NCBI GenBank assembly: GCA_003520425.1
Contig: DOUU01000426.1
Span: forward strand, 2,390 to 27,027
Length of the DNA: 24,638 bases
Direction: 5' to 3'
From: Deltaproteobacteria bacterium
GTDB lineage: Bacteria; Myxococcota_A; UBA9160
The position numbers and the translations under genes are program-made. Positions within the stretch are counted from its first letter, which is position 1, and each line of letters begins with the position of its first letter. Of the stretch, positions 1-7,361 are shown piece by piece. The notes beneath the pieces were generated by a model. The model worked only from the letters and a program-made list of their open reading frames with translations. It ran no database searches and was not told the origin of the DNA.

Positions 1-228
1 CATCCTTGAGCTCACAACGCGGCCGCAATTCTACCCTGGGCGTGTCGACCCCAGGCAGTGCAAGGGTAGCGGTCCCTCCCGCGCAGGCCGGGCGAGGTCC
101 CCGCGCCTGGCAATGGGTCGGAGGCTCGGGGCACGCTCTTCGGAGGCGCGGCGCAGGCAGCTAGCGCCCGGGCGCCGGAAATGCTTGTTTCCCGCCGCCG
201 CGCGCTCTTGTCGGAGTCCCTCGAGCCC
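1..228. other. Left-edge stretch with no assignable gene
   Basis: I recognise no gene here. One forward frame is open from base 2 to a TGA at 230-232, but its translation becomes Arg/Pro-rich with no recognisable family, so it may be only GC-rich background or the tail of a gene cut by the edge. The inverted repeat CTACCCT (31-37) / AGGGTAG (63-69) encloses a second one, CCTGGG (35-40) / CCCAGG (50-55). This could be a terminator for a gene to the left, but there is no T-tract. Confidence 0.3.
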
Positions 229-1158
229 ATGAGTCTTCCTGCCAGACACAGCATGGACCTCCTCGCCGGCGTGCATCGCCGCAGGCTCCCTGTGGGTCCG
301 GGGATCGAGATCGCCATTCTCGACTGGGGGGGATCCCGGCCCCTTGCTCTTCTCCACCACGCCAACGGCTTTTGCGCGGGGGTGTGGGGCGTCGTTGCGC
401 AGACGCTTCGCCCCTTTTTCCGGGTGGTGGCCCTTGACGCACGGGGCCACGGCGATTCTTCCAAGCCGAAGGAGCGGGAGGCCTACCGCTGGGAGTGCTT
501 CACCGACGACCTCGTTCGCGTGGCCGAACTCCTCGCCGCAGAGCAGGTCGAAGGGCGTGTTGCCCTCGGGATGGGCCATTCGTTCGGCGGGACCGCGATG
601 TTGGCCGCCGCGGCGCGGCGGCCTGAGCTTTTCGAGCGGATCGTACTCGTCGACCCTGTGCTGGTGCCGCGAGGGGAACCCATTCCCCCAGAGCGTGCGG
701 AGCACGGAAAGCGTCTCGCGGGTGCGGCCCGCGAACGCCTGCAAGTGCGAGCCTCCCGAGAGGAAGCACGCCGCACCTGGGCAGGGCGCAGGTTCTTTGC
801 GAGCTGGGATCCGCGGGTCTTGGATCTCTATGTGGCCGAGGGGCTGCGCGACCGACCCGACGGCCAAGTCGAGCTCAAGTGCCCCGGTGAGGTCGAGGCC
901 TCGATCTTTGAGCAAGGCGGGACGATCGATTCCCTCGCCGCAGCCCGCAACCTCGAGGTGCCGGGCCTCCTGCTCTGGGCTCGCGACGGCAACTTCCCGC
1001 GCGCCTTCTACGAGTCTGTCGCGACGGCGATGCGACAAGGGCGCGTCGAAGACGTCGCGGCGGGCCACCTTCTCGTGATGGAGCGCCCGGATCTCGTGGC
1101 CGCTGCCGCGCTGCGATTCGTGCGCGATACCGCAAGCGCACAGGCCGGAGAGCGCTGA
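229..1158 (+). CDS. Alpha/beta hydrolase
   Basis: A 309-residue alpha/beta-hydrolase-fold enzyme, probably a cytoplasmic esterase, lipase-like or C-C hydrolase; the substrate cannot be read from sequence. The oxyanion-side motif HHANGF comes early, followed by the nucleophile elbow GHSFGG (Ser118). A candidate acid lies in LLLWARDGN (Asp253), and the C-terminal GHLLVMERP supplies the catalytic His280. The full triad order Ser-Asp-His is therefore visible. The start is uncertain: ATG at 181 and 253 are also in frame and none has a good Shine-Dalgarno. ATG 229 was chosen because the fold's first strand follows at a normal distance. The gene stands alone and converges on the rhodanese gene. Family assignment is firm, specificity unknown. 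Confidence 0.88.
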   Translation: MSLPARHSMDLLAGVHRRRLPVGPGIEIAILDWGGSRPLALLHHANGFCAGVWGVVAQTLRPFFRVVALDARGHGDSSKPKEREAYRWECFTDDLVRVAELLAAEQVEGRVALGMGHSFGGTAMLAAAARRPELFERIVLVDPVLVPRGEPIPPERAEHGKRLAGAARERLQVRASREEARRTWAGRRFFASWDPRVLDLYVAEGLRDRPDGQVELKCPGEVEASIFEQGGTIDSLAAARNLEVPGLLLWARDGNFPRAFYESVATAMRQGRVEDVAAGHLLVMERPDLVAAAALRFVRDTASAQAGER

Positions 1159-1228
1159 ACGCGCCTTCCTTCGAGGCGGCGCGTGAGACCCAAGGACCGG
1201 AGGGCCTGAGAGGGAGGCTCGGCGCCTC
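1159..1228. terminator. Hairpins between convergent hydrolase and rhodanese genes
   Basis: Directly after the hydrolase stop lies the inverted repeat ACGCGCC (1159-1165) / GGCGCGT (1178-1184). A second, GAGGC (1214-1218) / GCCTC (1224-1228), is nearer the rhodanese stop. Neither has a run of T, so a factor-independent terminator is only a possibility. The position between two convergent stop codons is the main support. Confidence 0.35.
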
Positions 1229-1245
1229 GAGACCGGCTCATGCGC

Positions 1246-1635
1246 TCAGGTCTCGACCGGGTAACCTCGGCGAGACCAGCCCGCCCATCCTTCCGCCAGG
1301 GAGACCACGCGCTCGAAGCCCATCTGCTGCAAAGTTTCCGCCGCGAGCGCACTGCGGTGGCCTCCTCCGCAGTAGAGAACGAGGGGACGGCTGCGGTCTG
1401 CAAGCCATGGATCCCGCTTGGGATGCACGAGGTCGGCTCGGACTTCGAGGAAACCCCTCGGGTACGCGCGGGCTCCCGGGATGCGGCCTGCGGCGAACTC
1501 GTCCGGTTCGCGCACGTCCACGAAGGTCCAGCCCCCTTGGCCCGGTGCCTCGAGAATCGCGCGAGCCTCTTCGGCTGTGATCTCCCGAATCTTCGAGCGC
1601 GCTTCGCTCACGAAGTCGGCGAGCGTCTTGGCCAT
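1246..1635 (-). CDS. Rhodanese-like domain protein
   Basis: A 129-residue single-domain rhodanese (sulfurtransferase fold). The family features appear in order: the ITAEEARAIL entry helix, FVDVREPDEFAAGRIPGA (about residues 38-55), and the active-site loop YCGGGHRSA with Cys89 as the predicted persulfide carrier. The closing VVSLAEGWAGW segment is also typical. There is no signal peptide, so it should be cytoplasmic. Upstream in-frame starts exist up to 1758, but they would add about 40 Arg/Ala-rich residues outside the domain and overlap the aminotransferase, so ATG 1635 is preferred. It is head-to-head with the aminotransferase, with start codons only 17 nt apart. Likely roles are sulfur transfer or detoxification; no partner is visible. 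Confidence 0.9.
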   Translation of the reverse strand: MAKTLADFVSEARSKIREITAEEARAILEAPGQGGWTFVDVREPDEFAAGRIPGARAYPRGFLEVRADLVHPKRDPWLADRSRPLVLYCGGGHRSALAAETLQQMGFERVVSLAEGWAGWSRRGYPVET

Positions 1636-1640
1636 TGCCC

Positions 1641-1646
1641 TACCAT
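1641..1646 (+). promoter_or_regulatory. Candidate -10 hexamer of a leaderless aminotransferase mRNA
   Basis: TACCAT fits the TAnnnT pattern of a sigma-70-type -10 element and ends 6 nt before the GTG at 1653. Transcription would then begin at or next to the start codon. There is no Shine-Dalgarno before the GTG and no recognisable -35 box. The same arrangement precedes three other genes in the window. Confidence 0.4.
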
Positions 1647-1652
1647 GCTCCC

Positions 1653-2897
1653 GTGTTCGCGCGGCGCGCTTCGTGGGATCTCTCGCAGAACGATCTCTCG
1701 CGCAGGCTTGACGCGCGGCGCGCAGCGGGCCTGCCGATTCTCGACCTGACTGAGTCAAACCCTACCCGCTGCGAATTTTCCTCGCCCGCGCGCTTGCTCC
1801 GCGAGGCTCTCGAACGGCTGGCCCGCGACCCGAATGCAGAGCGCTACCTCCCCGACGCCAGGGGCGACCCTGCGGCCCGTCGTGCGATCGCAGCGTATCA
1901 CGGGGCCCAGGGAGGAGCGCCGACTCCGGATCACGTCCTGCTCACGGCAGGAACGAGCGAGGCCTACGCACATCTATTCCGTTTGCTGGGAGACCCGGCG
2001 GATCGGGTGCTTGTCCCGTCTCCGAGCTACCCGCTCTTCGGTTTCCTCGCCGAGCTCGAGGGTCTGGAGGCCGTGCCGTACATGCTCCGCTTCCGGGCCG
2101 ACAGCAACGAGTGGCGGATCGACATCGATTCCCTCGAGGCCGCATGCGATGCGCGCACCCGCGCGGTCGTTGTCGTGCATCCCAACAACCCGACGGGCGG
2201 GTTCATGCGCACGGCCGACCTGTCCCGGCTGCGGAATCTTTGCGCCCGCCGCGAGCTCGCGCTGGTCTCGGACGAGGTCTTCGCCGACTACGCGCTGGAC
2301 GCACCGAGCGGCGAATGGCCGGGCACCCTTCTGGCCGGCGCCGACGCCGCCGGTGCACCGCTTACCTTCGTTCTCTCAGGCGTGTCGAAGACCTTGGCTC
2401 TCCCCCAGCTCAAGCTCGCCTGGATCGTGGGCGCCGGCCCTGCGCCCTTGCGCGACGAGGCGCTCGCCCGACTCGAAGTCATCGCCGACACCTATCTTGC
2501 GGTGAACGGTCTTGGCCAACTCATCCTGCCCGAGCTTTTGGCGGGGCGCGCGGCCGTGCAGGCCGAGATCTTGGAACGCGTCCGCAGGAACCGGGCGCAT
2601 CTGCGCCGCGCCCTCTCCGCGCGCCCCGGTACGACGCTTCTGCCGGCCGACGCCGGCTGGTGTGCGATCATCCGCGTGCGGGGGACGCCGGGCGGACCTC
2701 CGCCGGACGAAGATGCGCTCGTCGCGGAGCTGCTGGACGGGGCGGGCGTGCTTGTACAGCCGGGCTGGTTCTTCGATCTGTCTTCGAATGCAGATGAGAA
2801 GAGTGCGCACCTCGTGCTGAGCTTGCTTCCCGCGCCGGACGTGTTCGTCGCTGGCGTAGACGCCGTTTGCCGGATCTGCGCCGACGCCGCACGTTGA
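1653..2897 (+). CDS. PLP-dependent class I/II aminotransferase
   Basis: A 414-residue fold-type I aminotransferase of the aspartate-aminotransferase superfamily; cytoplasmic, amino-acid substrate unknown. Visible landmarks are the N-terminal LTESNPTRCEF substrate segment, the LLTAGTSEAY cofactor-phosphate loop, HPNNPTGG (Asn179), SDEVFADY (Asp207, which pairs with the pyridine nitrogen) and SGVSKT (Lys246, the Schiff-base lysine). The length is normal. A TTG at 1635 is in frame, but GTG 1653 gives the start FARRASWDLSQNDLS, which resembles the N-terminus of related enzymes, and sits 6 nt after a -10-like hexamer. The region over the start also forms the 5' flank of the divergent rhodanese gene. 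A candidate terminator follows the stop. Molecular class is firm; pathway is unassigned. Confidence 0.92.
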   Translation: MFARRASWDLSQNDLSRRLDARRAAGLPILDLTESNPTRCEFSSPARLLREALERLARDPNAERYLPDARGDPAARRAIAAYHGAQGGAPTPDHVLLTAGTSEAYAHLFRLLGDPADRVLVPSPSYPLFGFLAELEGLEAVPYMLRFRADSNEWRIDIDSLEAACDARTRAVVVVHPNNPTGGFMRTADLSRLRNLCARRELALVSDEVFADYALDAPSGEWPGTLLAGADAAGAPLTFVLSGVSKTLALPQLKLAWIVGAGPAPLRDEALARLEVIADTYLAVNGLGQLILPELLAGRAAVQAEILERVRRNRAHLRRALSARPGTTLLPADAGWCAIIRVRGTPGGPPPDEDALVAELLDGAGVLVQPGWFFDLSSNADEKSAHLVLSLLPAPDVFVAGVDAVCRICADAAR

Positions 2898-2922
2898 GCT
2901 GCGTGCTCTCCAGAAGGGGGAG

Positions 2923-2977
2923 GGCTCGGGCGCACCGTTTCTCCGCAAAAGAGTGCGCCCGGGCTGTGCTTGTTTTG
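2923..2977 (+). terminator. Candidate terminator after the aminotransferase
   Basis: Perfect 9-bp inverted repeat CGGGCGCAC (2927-2935) / GTGCGCCCG (2953-2961), extended by about four more pairs including G-T wobbles to 2923/2965. The loop is 17 nt. It is followed by the T-rich stretch TGTGCTTGTTTTG. It begins 26 nt past the stop, as expected for a factor-independent terminator. Confidence 0.5.
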
Positions 2978-3382
2978 CCGGAGTGCCCATCTCCCAAAGG
3001 CGATTCGGAGAGCCAGGACGAGCCGGGACGACCTGAGCAAAGTCCGCGCGGGCTCGGGCCGGGCCGCTTGAAGAATGGAAAACTCCGAAGGGACTCGCGT
3101 CTCCCGCGCGCACGCCCGCGTCCTGCTCGGGCCAGCGATCCTCGGTCGCTGGATTGGGAGTGCAGTTGCGGCGTGAAGCGCTCTATCATCGTCCCGGGCA
3201 GACTGACGAGAAAACGCTCCCCGTCGTGATTGGTGTAAGGGGAAGCGCTCTCCGGAGCGGCTCTCGCCGCCGTCCAGGTCGAGCCGAGGGCGAGGCGCCC
3301 TCTCGCTCCCCGCTCTTCGCCGCTCCTCTGCCGCCTTGGAACGCAAGGACGAAGCCCCTTTTCGCCGGGCGACGAGGAAGCG

Positions 3383-3526
3383 ATGCGCAGGCGCTTGAAC
3401 CTTTGGGTGTGGCAGCGGCGGCGCAAGCTGCGCCGAATCCGGAAGCTCCGGAACTCCCGCAGCCTCGCAGACGGCCGCCGCAACGGAGGAACGCACGCGC
3501 GACGTCGCTTGTTCCGACGCGGCTAG
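3383..3526 (+). CDS. Possible small Arg-rich protein (47 aa)
   Basis: ATG 3383 opens a 47-codon frame ending at TAG 3524-3526, preceded by GAGGAAG with good ribosome-binding spacing. The product would be extremely basic: 18 Arg and 2 Lys, with clusters such as QRRRKLRRIRKLR (about residues 11-23). Such composition fits a nucleic-acid-binding small protein, but GC-rich noncoding DNA also yields Arg-rich frames by chance. No family was recognised. It lies about 190 nt downstream of a TATCAT -10-like hexamer and upstream of the HAD gene. Treat as a candidate only. Confidence 0.25.
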   Translation: MRRRLNLWVWQRRRKLRRIRKLRNSRSLADGRRNGGTHARRRLFRRG

Positions 3527-3583
3527 GCGCCCACCCGGGTGTTCCCCGTCGACGCGGGCGGTAGATCGACGCGCCGCCTCGGC

Positions 3584-3589
3584 TAGGCT
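3584..3589 (+). promoter_or_regulatory. Candidate -10 hexamer of a leaderless HAD mRNA
   Basis: TAGGCT ends 9 nt before the ATG at 3599. No Shine-Dalgarno precedes that ATG. It matches the TAnnCT/TAnnnT pattern seen before other genes here; no -35 box is recognisable. Confidence 0.4.
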
Positions 3590-3598
3590 TCGCCCCGC

Positions 3599-4345
3599 AT
3601 GATCTCCTCCGCCATTCCCTTCGCTGAGATCGAGACCGTCTTCCTCGATGCCGGCCACACGCTCCTCTGCTGGGACTATGGGTTTGCCAGTGAGCTCCTC
3701 GCTGACGTGGGCTTCCCGTGTGATCCGGCGGTGCTGGCGCGTGCGGAAGCCGCCGCCCGACCCCAGCTTTCGCGGCTCATCTCGAGAGGCCGCTCGACGG
3801 AAGGGGAACAGGTTTTTCTGGCGTACGTCCGCTGGATTCTCGATGCGCTGCCCCCGACGGGCGAGCTGGCCGAGGCGGAGCGCGCAGGCGCAGCGGCGCG
3901 CCTTCTGCGCGCGATCCGGACACCAGAGGCGCAGGATCGGCTTTGGTCGCACGTGCCACCCGATCTCCCGCCCGCGCTCGCAAGGCTGCGGGGGTGCGGG
4001 CTGCGGCTCGTCGTTGTGAGCAACTCCGACGGAACGGTCGAAGCCAAGCTCGCCGCCGCAGGCCTGAGGGATCTCCTGCACAGCGTCGTCGATTCGCATG
4101 TCGTCGGCTCGGAAAAGCCCGAGCGGGCGATCTTCGAGCACGCGCTGCGCCTGGCCAAGAGCCGCCCCGAGCGCACCCTGCATGTCGGCGACCTCTACCA
4201 TGCCGATGTGGTCGGCGCGCGCGGGGCGGGTCTGCACGCCGTATTGCTGGATCCCTACGGAGACTGGCGCGACTTCGATTGCGAGCGCGCCCGAGACGTC
4301 GCCGAGCTCGCCCAGCGCATCCTGACGTCCCGCAACCGCGACTGA
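3599..4345 (+). CDS. HAD-superfamily hydrolase (HAD-IA type)
   Basis: A 248-residue haloacid-dehalogenase-superfamily protein with an alpha-helical cap between motifs I and II (subclass IA). Motif I is FLDAGHTL: nucleophile Asp17 is present, but the usual second Asp of DxD is Gly19. Motif II is VVSNS (Ser141), motif III is GSEKPE (Lys173), and motif IV is HVGDLYHAD (Asp198, Asp203). Most family members are phosphatases of small metabolites. Loss of the motif I acid/base Asp makes ordinary phosphomonoesterase chemistry uncertain, though DxG members do exist. No signal peptide. The cupin gene follows after 12 nt with a Shine-Dalgarno overlapping this gene's end, so the two are probably co-transcribed. 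Confidence 0.9.
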   Translation: MISSAIPFAEIETVFLDAGHTLLCWDYGFASELLADVGFPCDPAVLARAEAAARPQLSRLISRGRSTEGEQVFLAYVRWILDALPPTGELAEAERAGAAARLLRAIRTPEAQDRLWSHVPPDLPPALARLRGCGLRLVVVSNSDGTVEAKLAAAGLRDLLHSVVDSHVVGSEKPERAIFEHALRLAKSRPERTLHVGDLYHADVVGARGAGLHAVLLDPYGDWRDFDCERARDVAELAQRILTSRNRD

Positions 4346-4357
4346 GGAGAGCGAGAG

Positions 4358-4699
4358 ATGGCTGGAGTTCCTTCACATCCCTGCGCGATTGCGCCGCATG
4401 AGTACGCCGTCTACGACGACGCGAAGATGGGCAAGGCAACGCTGTTCGCGTCGCCGCGCATGCTGGTCGGCCTCAACTGCTTCCTCCCCGGGCAGGAGCA
4501 TTCGCTCCACGCGCACCCCGGCCTCGATAAGCTCTACCTGGTTCTTGAAGGGAGCGGAGTCTTCTTGCTGAAAGGCCGCGAGCTCCCCATGCAGGCGGGC
4601 GAGCTGCTCATCGCGCCCGAGGGCATCCCGCACGGCATTCGCAACACGGGGCAGGGAAAGCTTCTTGTGCTCGCCGTTTTGGCGCCAGGTCCGTCTTGA
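4358..4699 (+). CDS. Small single-domain cupin protein
   Basis: A 113-residue single cupin beta-barrel. Cupin motif 1 is seen as GQEHSLHAHPGLDK (metal ligands His51 and His53; Asp57 where Glu is usual). Motif 2 is a perfect GELLIAPEGIPHGIRN (His92). A mononuclear metal site is therefore likely. Small cupins act as dioxygenases, isomerases or ligand sensors, so no reaction can be assigned. A strong GAGGAGAG ribosome site lies just upstream, overlapping the end of the HAD gene. The stop codon TGA (4697-4699) overlaps the TTG start of the next gene, indicating translational coupling. Confidence 0.88.
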   Translation: MAGVPSHPCAIAPHEYAVYDDAKMGKATLFASPRMLVGLNCFLPGQEHSLHAHPGLDKLYLVLEGSGVFLLKGRELPMQAGELLIAPEGIPHGIRNTGQGKLLVLAVLAPGPS

Positions 4700-5766
4700 G
4701 CGCGGCCCAAGTCCCGACCCCGGCGGAGGTCGCCTCCGCCTTTCGGTTTCAAGCGCAAGGTTGCCGCGATACGGGGTCCGCGCTCTACGCCCAGCTGCTG
4801 GATGCCGCCGCGGAAGATACAGAGCGAGGCGGCGTCGTCGCGCGGCTCGTCGCGGATTGGAGCGGCCATCCGGTGCTGGATGCGCTCGGCCTGCGCCTGC
4901 TCGGGGGGATCCACCGGATGGTGCTCGCCGGCTCGGCGCCCCGCCTCGCCCCCTACTACCCGTCCGTGGGCGGCGTGGCCGATGCGGCGGCACTCTGGCC
5001 CGAACTCGTCGCCCTGATGGAGGAGCGCTTCGAGGAGGTGCGTGCGGCGCTCCGCGAACGGGTGCAGACGAACGAGGTGGCCCGGGCCGCGGCGCTCCTG
5101 CCCGGTTTCTTACGCATTGCCGCGCGGACTGGACTGCAGCTTCGGCTGCTCGAGCTCGGATCGAGCGCGGGGCTGCTCCAGTTCGCCGATCGCTATCGCT
5201 ACGAATTGGGTCCCCACCGCTGGGGCTCCGAGGCGTCTCGCGTAAAGATCCGGGCAGAGTGGGATGGCCCGGCTCCTGACCTCGCGGCGAAGCTGGAAGT
5301 CGCCTCGCGCCTGGGCTGCGATCCCAATCCGCTGGAGACCGGCGATCCCGCGGTTGCGCTGCGTCTTCAATCCTTCGTCTGGCCAGAACAGCTCGAGCGC
5401 ATGGCGCTCTTGCGTGCTGCGATCGGCTTCGCGCAGGGCGCCCGCCCGAGAATCGAGCCGATCGGCGCCGCCCGATTTCTGGCCCGCGAACTTGCGGAGC
5501 CCGTGCGCGGCGTGGCCACGGTCGTATTTCACTCCGTCGTCTGGTGGTACATCCCCGAGGCGGAGCGTGCGGAGATCGTGCGGCTCGTGGAGGAAGCGGG
5601 CGCCCGCGCGGCTGCGGACGCTCCCCTCGCCTGGCTGCGTCTTGAGGGAGCCACAACGCGGGAAGCGGAGATCCGCCTTTCCCTCTGGCCGGGAGGCGCC
5701 GACGGGTTGCTCGGGACCGCGCATTACCACGGCCGCTGGGTCCGGTGGGCCGGAGCCGGATCGTGA
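4696..5766 (+). CDS. DUF2332 family protein
   Basis: A 356-residue protein matching the DUF2332 family along its full length. Characteristic blocks are YYPSVGG (87-93), QTNEVARAAALLPGFL (124-139), LLELGSSAGLLQFADRYRYE (151-170), GCDPNPL (207-213), VVFHSVVWWYIP (276-287) and the C-terminal AHYHGRWVRW. The function is not established. The LELGSSAGL block resembles the SAM-binding glycine-rich loop of Rossmann methyltransferases, which is my inference. The start is a TTG overlapping the cupin stop (TTGA) without its own clear Shine-Dalgarno, so translation probably depends on the upstream gene. Confidence 0.88.
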   Translation: MSAAQVPTPAEVASAFRFQAQGCRDTGSALYAQLLDAAAEDTERGGVVARLVADWSGHPVLDALGLRLLGGIHRMVLAGSAPRLAPYYPSVGGVADAAALWPELVALMEERFEEVRAALRERVQTNEVARAAALLPGFLRIAARTGLQLRLLELGSSAGLLQFADRYRYELGPHRWGSEASRVKIRAEWDGPAPDLAAKLEVASRLGCDPNPLETGDPAVALRLQSFVWPEQLERMALLRAAIGFAQGARPRIEPIGAARFLARELAEPVRGVATVVFHSVVWWYIPEAERAEIVRLVEEAGARAAADAPLAWLRLEGATTREAEIRLSLWPGGADGLLGTAHYHGRWVRWAGAGS

Positions 5767-5772
5767 TAGGCT
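5767..5772 (+). promoter_or_regulatory. Candidate -10 hexamer upstream of the CoA-transferase
   Basis: TAGGCT lies immediately after the DUF2332 stop codon and 41 nt before the CoA-transferase ATG. That leaves room for a 5' leader with a Shine-Dalgarno. No -35 box recognised; the gene may also be read from upstream. Confidence 0.35.
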
Positions 5773-5782
5773 GATCTTTGAA

Positions 5783-5808
5783 GCGCGCGAGCCCGCGCGC
5801 AAAGGAGG
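5783..5808 (+). promoter_or_regulatory. Leader hairpin abutting a strong ribosome-binding site
   Basis: A perfect 7-bp stem GCGCGCG (5783-5789) / CGCGCGC (5794-5800) with a 4-nt loop sits 2 nt before the near-consensus Shine-Dalgarno AGGAGG (5803-5808). The SD is 5 nt from ATG 5814 and fixes that start. The hairpin does not pair with the SD itself. It may stabilise the leader, keep the SD open, or end transcripts from upstream. Confidence 0.5.
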
Positions 5809-5813
5809 GTCCC

Positions 5814-7007
5814 ATGCAGCGTCCGCTCGACGGGGTGCGGGTGGTCGAGGTCGCGAGCTACGTCGCTGTCCCGGCGGCGGGGGCTTTGCTGGCCGACCTT
5901 GGTGCCGACGTGGTGAAGGTCGAGGTGCCGCGAGGGGAGCTTTATCGCCGCGGGCAGCTCAAGTATGCCGGCTATGCCACCGACTTTCCGGAGAACCCTC
6001 CCTTCCACATGGACAACCGGGGCAAGCGCTCGCTCGCCCTGGATCTCACGCGCCCCGAGGCCCGCGACGCGGCGGTGCAGCTCATCGACCGCGCGGAGAT
6101 TTTCATCACCAACCTCCTGCCGAGCCGTCGCCGGAGGTTTGGGCTCGATCACGAGACGCTCCTCCAACGCCACCCGCGTCTTGTGATGGGTGCCGTCAAC
6201 GGCTACGGCATCGCGGGGGAAGAAGCCGACCGGCCGGCCTTCGACTACGCGGCGTACTGGGCGCGGACGGGACTCATGGACATGATGCGGGACGAAGGCG
6301 TCCCGCCGTCGCTGCAAAGGCCCGCCGTGGGCGATCACGCGGCCGCGGTAAACCTCGTGTGTGGAATCCTTGCGGCGCTGCGCCTGCGCGACGCCACCGG
6401 CTGCGGCCAGTACGTGGATGTGTCACTTCTTCAGACCGGCTTCCACATCCTCGGCACCGACATCGCAAACGCTCTGGTGACGAAGGCCCCCGCGCGCCGC
6501 CACGACCGCCGGGCGCCGGCGAACCCGCTGTGGAACAGCTACCCCGTCGCCGGAGAGCGCTGGGTGCTGCTCGTCATGATCGATCCAGAACCCTACTGGC
6601 CGAAGGTTTGCGCCGCGCTGGGACGAGAGGACCTCTTGACGGATGCGCGGTTCGCGGACGGCTGGAAGCGCGCTGCCAATGCGGCCGCACTCGCACAGGA
6701 GCTTGAGCGCACGTTTCTCACCAAGACCCTCGAACAGTGGAGGCCCGTGCTTGACGCCGCAGGCCTGATTTGGGCGCCGGTCCTGCGCGTCGAGGAGGCC
6801 GTGCAGGACCCGCAGGCCCGGTCCATGGGGTATTTCTACGAGATCGAGCACCCCACCGCCGGCCGCTTCGAGACCGTGGGACCGCCGTTCCGGATCGAGG
6901 GGATGAAGCTCGGTGCATCAAGGGCTGCGTCCCCCCTTCACTCCGATGCGCAAGCGATTCTGAGGGAGGCGGGGCTCGCAGACGGGGAGATCGAAAAACT
7001 GGTCTGA
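5814..7007 (+). CDS. CaiB/BaiF (family III) CoA-transferase
   Basis: A 397-residue family III CoA-transferase, expected to move CoA between acyl donors and acceptors. The N-terminus MQRPLDGVRVVEVASYVAVP and the block GALLADLGADVVKVE (nucleotide-fold CoA site) are diagnostic. Next come DNRGKRSLALDL, then PAVGDHAAAV with Asp174 at the position of the catalytic aspartate that forms the acyl anhydride. The C-terminal half carries the typical VEEAVQDPQA and GPPFRIEG segments. The start is set by the AGGAGG ribosome site. The natural substrate is unknown. It could serve the acyl-CoA chemistry implied by the dehydrogenase pair at 18-20 kb, but it is not in that operon. Confidence 0.92.
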   Translation: MQRPLDGVRVVEVASYVAVPAAGALLADLGADVVKVEVPRGELYRRGQLKYAGYATDFPENPPFHMDNRGKRSLALDLTRPEARDAAVQLIDRAEIFITNLLPSRRRRFGLDHETLLQRHPRLVMGAVNGYGIAGEEADRPAFDYAAYWARTGLMDMMRDEGVPPSLQRPAVGDHAAAVNLVCGILAALRLRDATGCGQYVDVSLLQTGFHILGTDIANALVTKAPARRHDRRAPANPLWNSYPVAGERWVLLVMIDPEPYWPKVCAALGREDLLTDARFADGWKRAANAAALAQELERTFLTKTLEQWRPVLDAAGLIWAPVLRVEEAVQDPQARSMGYFYEIEHPTAGRFETVGPPFRIEGMKLGASRAASPLHSDAQAILREAGLADGEIEKLV

Positions 7008-7055
7008 ACGGTTCAGGCCGGCGGACCGGGAGCTCGGGCCCCCGTCCGTCTGACA

Positions 7056-7089
7056 AAGGCCAGGGGCGCTCCCCCGAAGGAGCGGCCTT
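7056..7089 (+). terminator. Candidate terminator after the CoA-transferase
   Basis: Inner stem CGCTCC (7067-7072) / GGAGCG (7079-7084) and outer stem AAGGC (7056-7060) / GCCTT (7085-7089), with unpaired bases on the left arm. It lies about 50 nt past the stop. There is no long T-run, so support is moderate. Confidence 0.4.
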
Positions 7090-7355
7090 CCGCGAGTCGC
7101 GGGCGGCGCAAAAGACGCTTCGCTCCCCAAGTCCCTCCGCGGATTGGCGGGTGCCTTGAGCCGAAGGGCGCCCCGCGCCCCGCGCAAAGGCGGCGTTGCG
7201 CACGCCTCGCCCTGCCAGGATCCCCTCGTGATTTCCTGCGGTTAACCGTGAAGGGCCGACTCGGGGCGGAGCGTAAAGTGATGGCAACCGCAGCCCGAAA
7301 AAGGAGAGCAGGGAGTCCGGGCCCCGCTCGAGACGATGGGCCCACACCTGCTCGC

Positions 7356-7361
7356 GGAGGG
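7356..7361 (+). promoter_or_regulatory. Ribosome-binding site deciding a TTG start
   Basis: GGAGGG lies 7 nt before TTG 7369. Starting there gives MRSFALRKGRAR followed by a hydrophobic stretch and an Ala-rich cleavage region, a textbook signal peptide. The upstream ATG at 7336 has no comparable site and would bury the signal. Confidence 0.65.

Larger units (their letters stand above)
2898..3598. other. About 700 bp without a confident gene
   Basis: Long open frames on both strands give Arg/Pro/Ser-rich translations without family features and are treated as GC-rich background. Besides the terminator at 2923-2977, the stretch holds a good -10-like TATCAT (3184-3189) and two adjacent foldable segments. 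One is CGCTCCCC / GGGGaAGCG around 3215-3247; the other is CGCTC-TCCG-GAGCG at 3246-3259. A short Arg-rich ORF at 3383-3526 has a plausible ribosome site. A small RNA or small-protein gene is possible but not shown. Confidence 0.35.

Noticed and set aside
2492..4237. 581-codon minus-strand open frame covering the gene-poor gap
   Set aside because: Overlaps the aminotransferase end and the HAD gene, and is Arg/Pro/Ser-rich without motifs.
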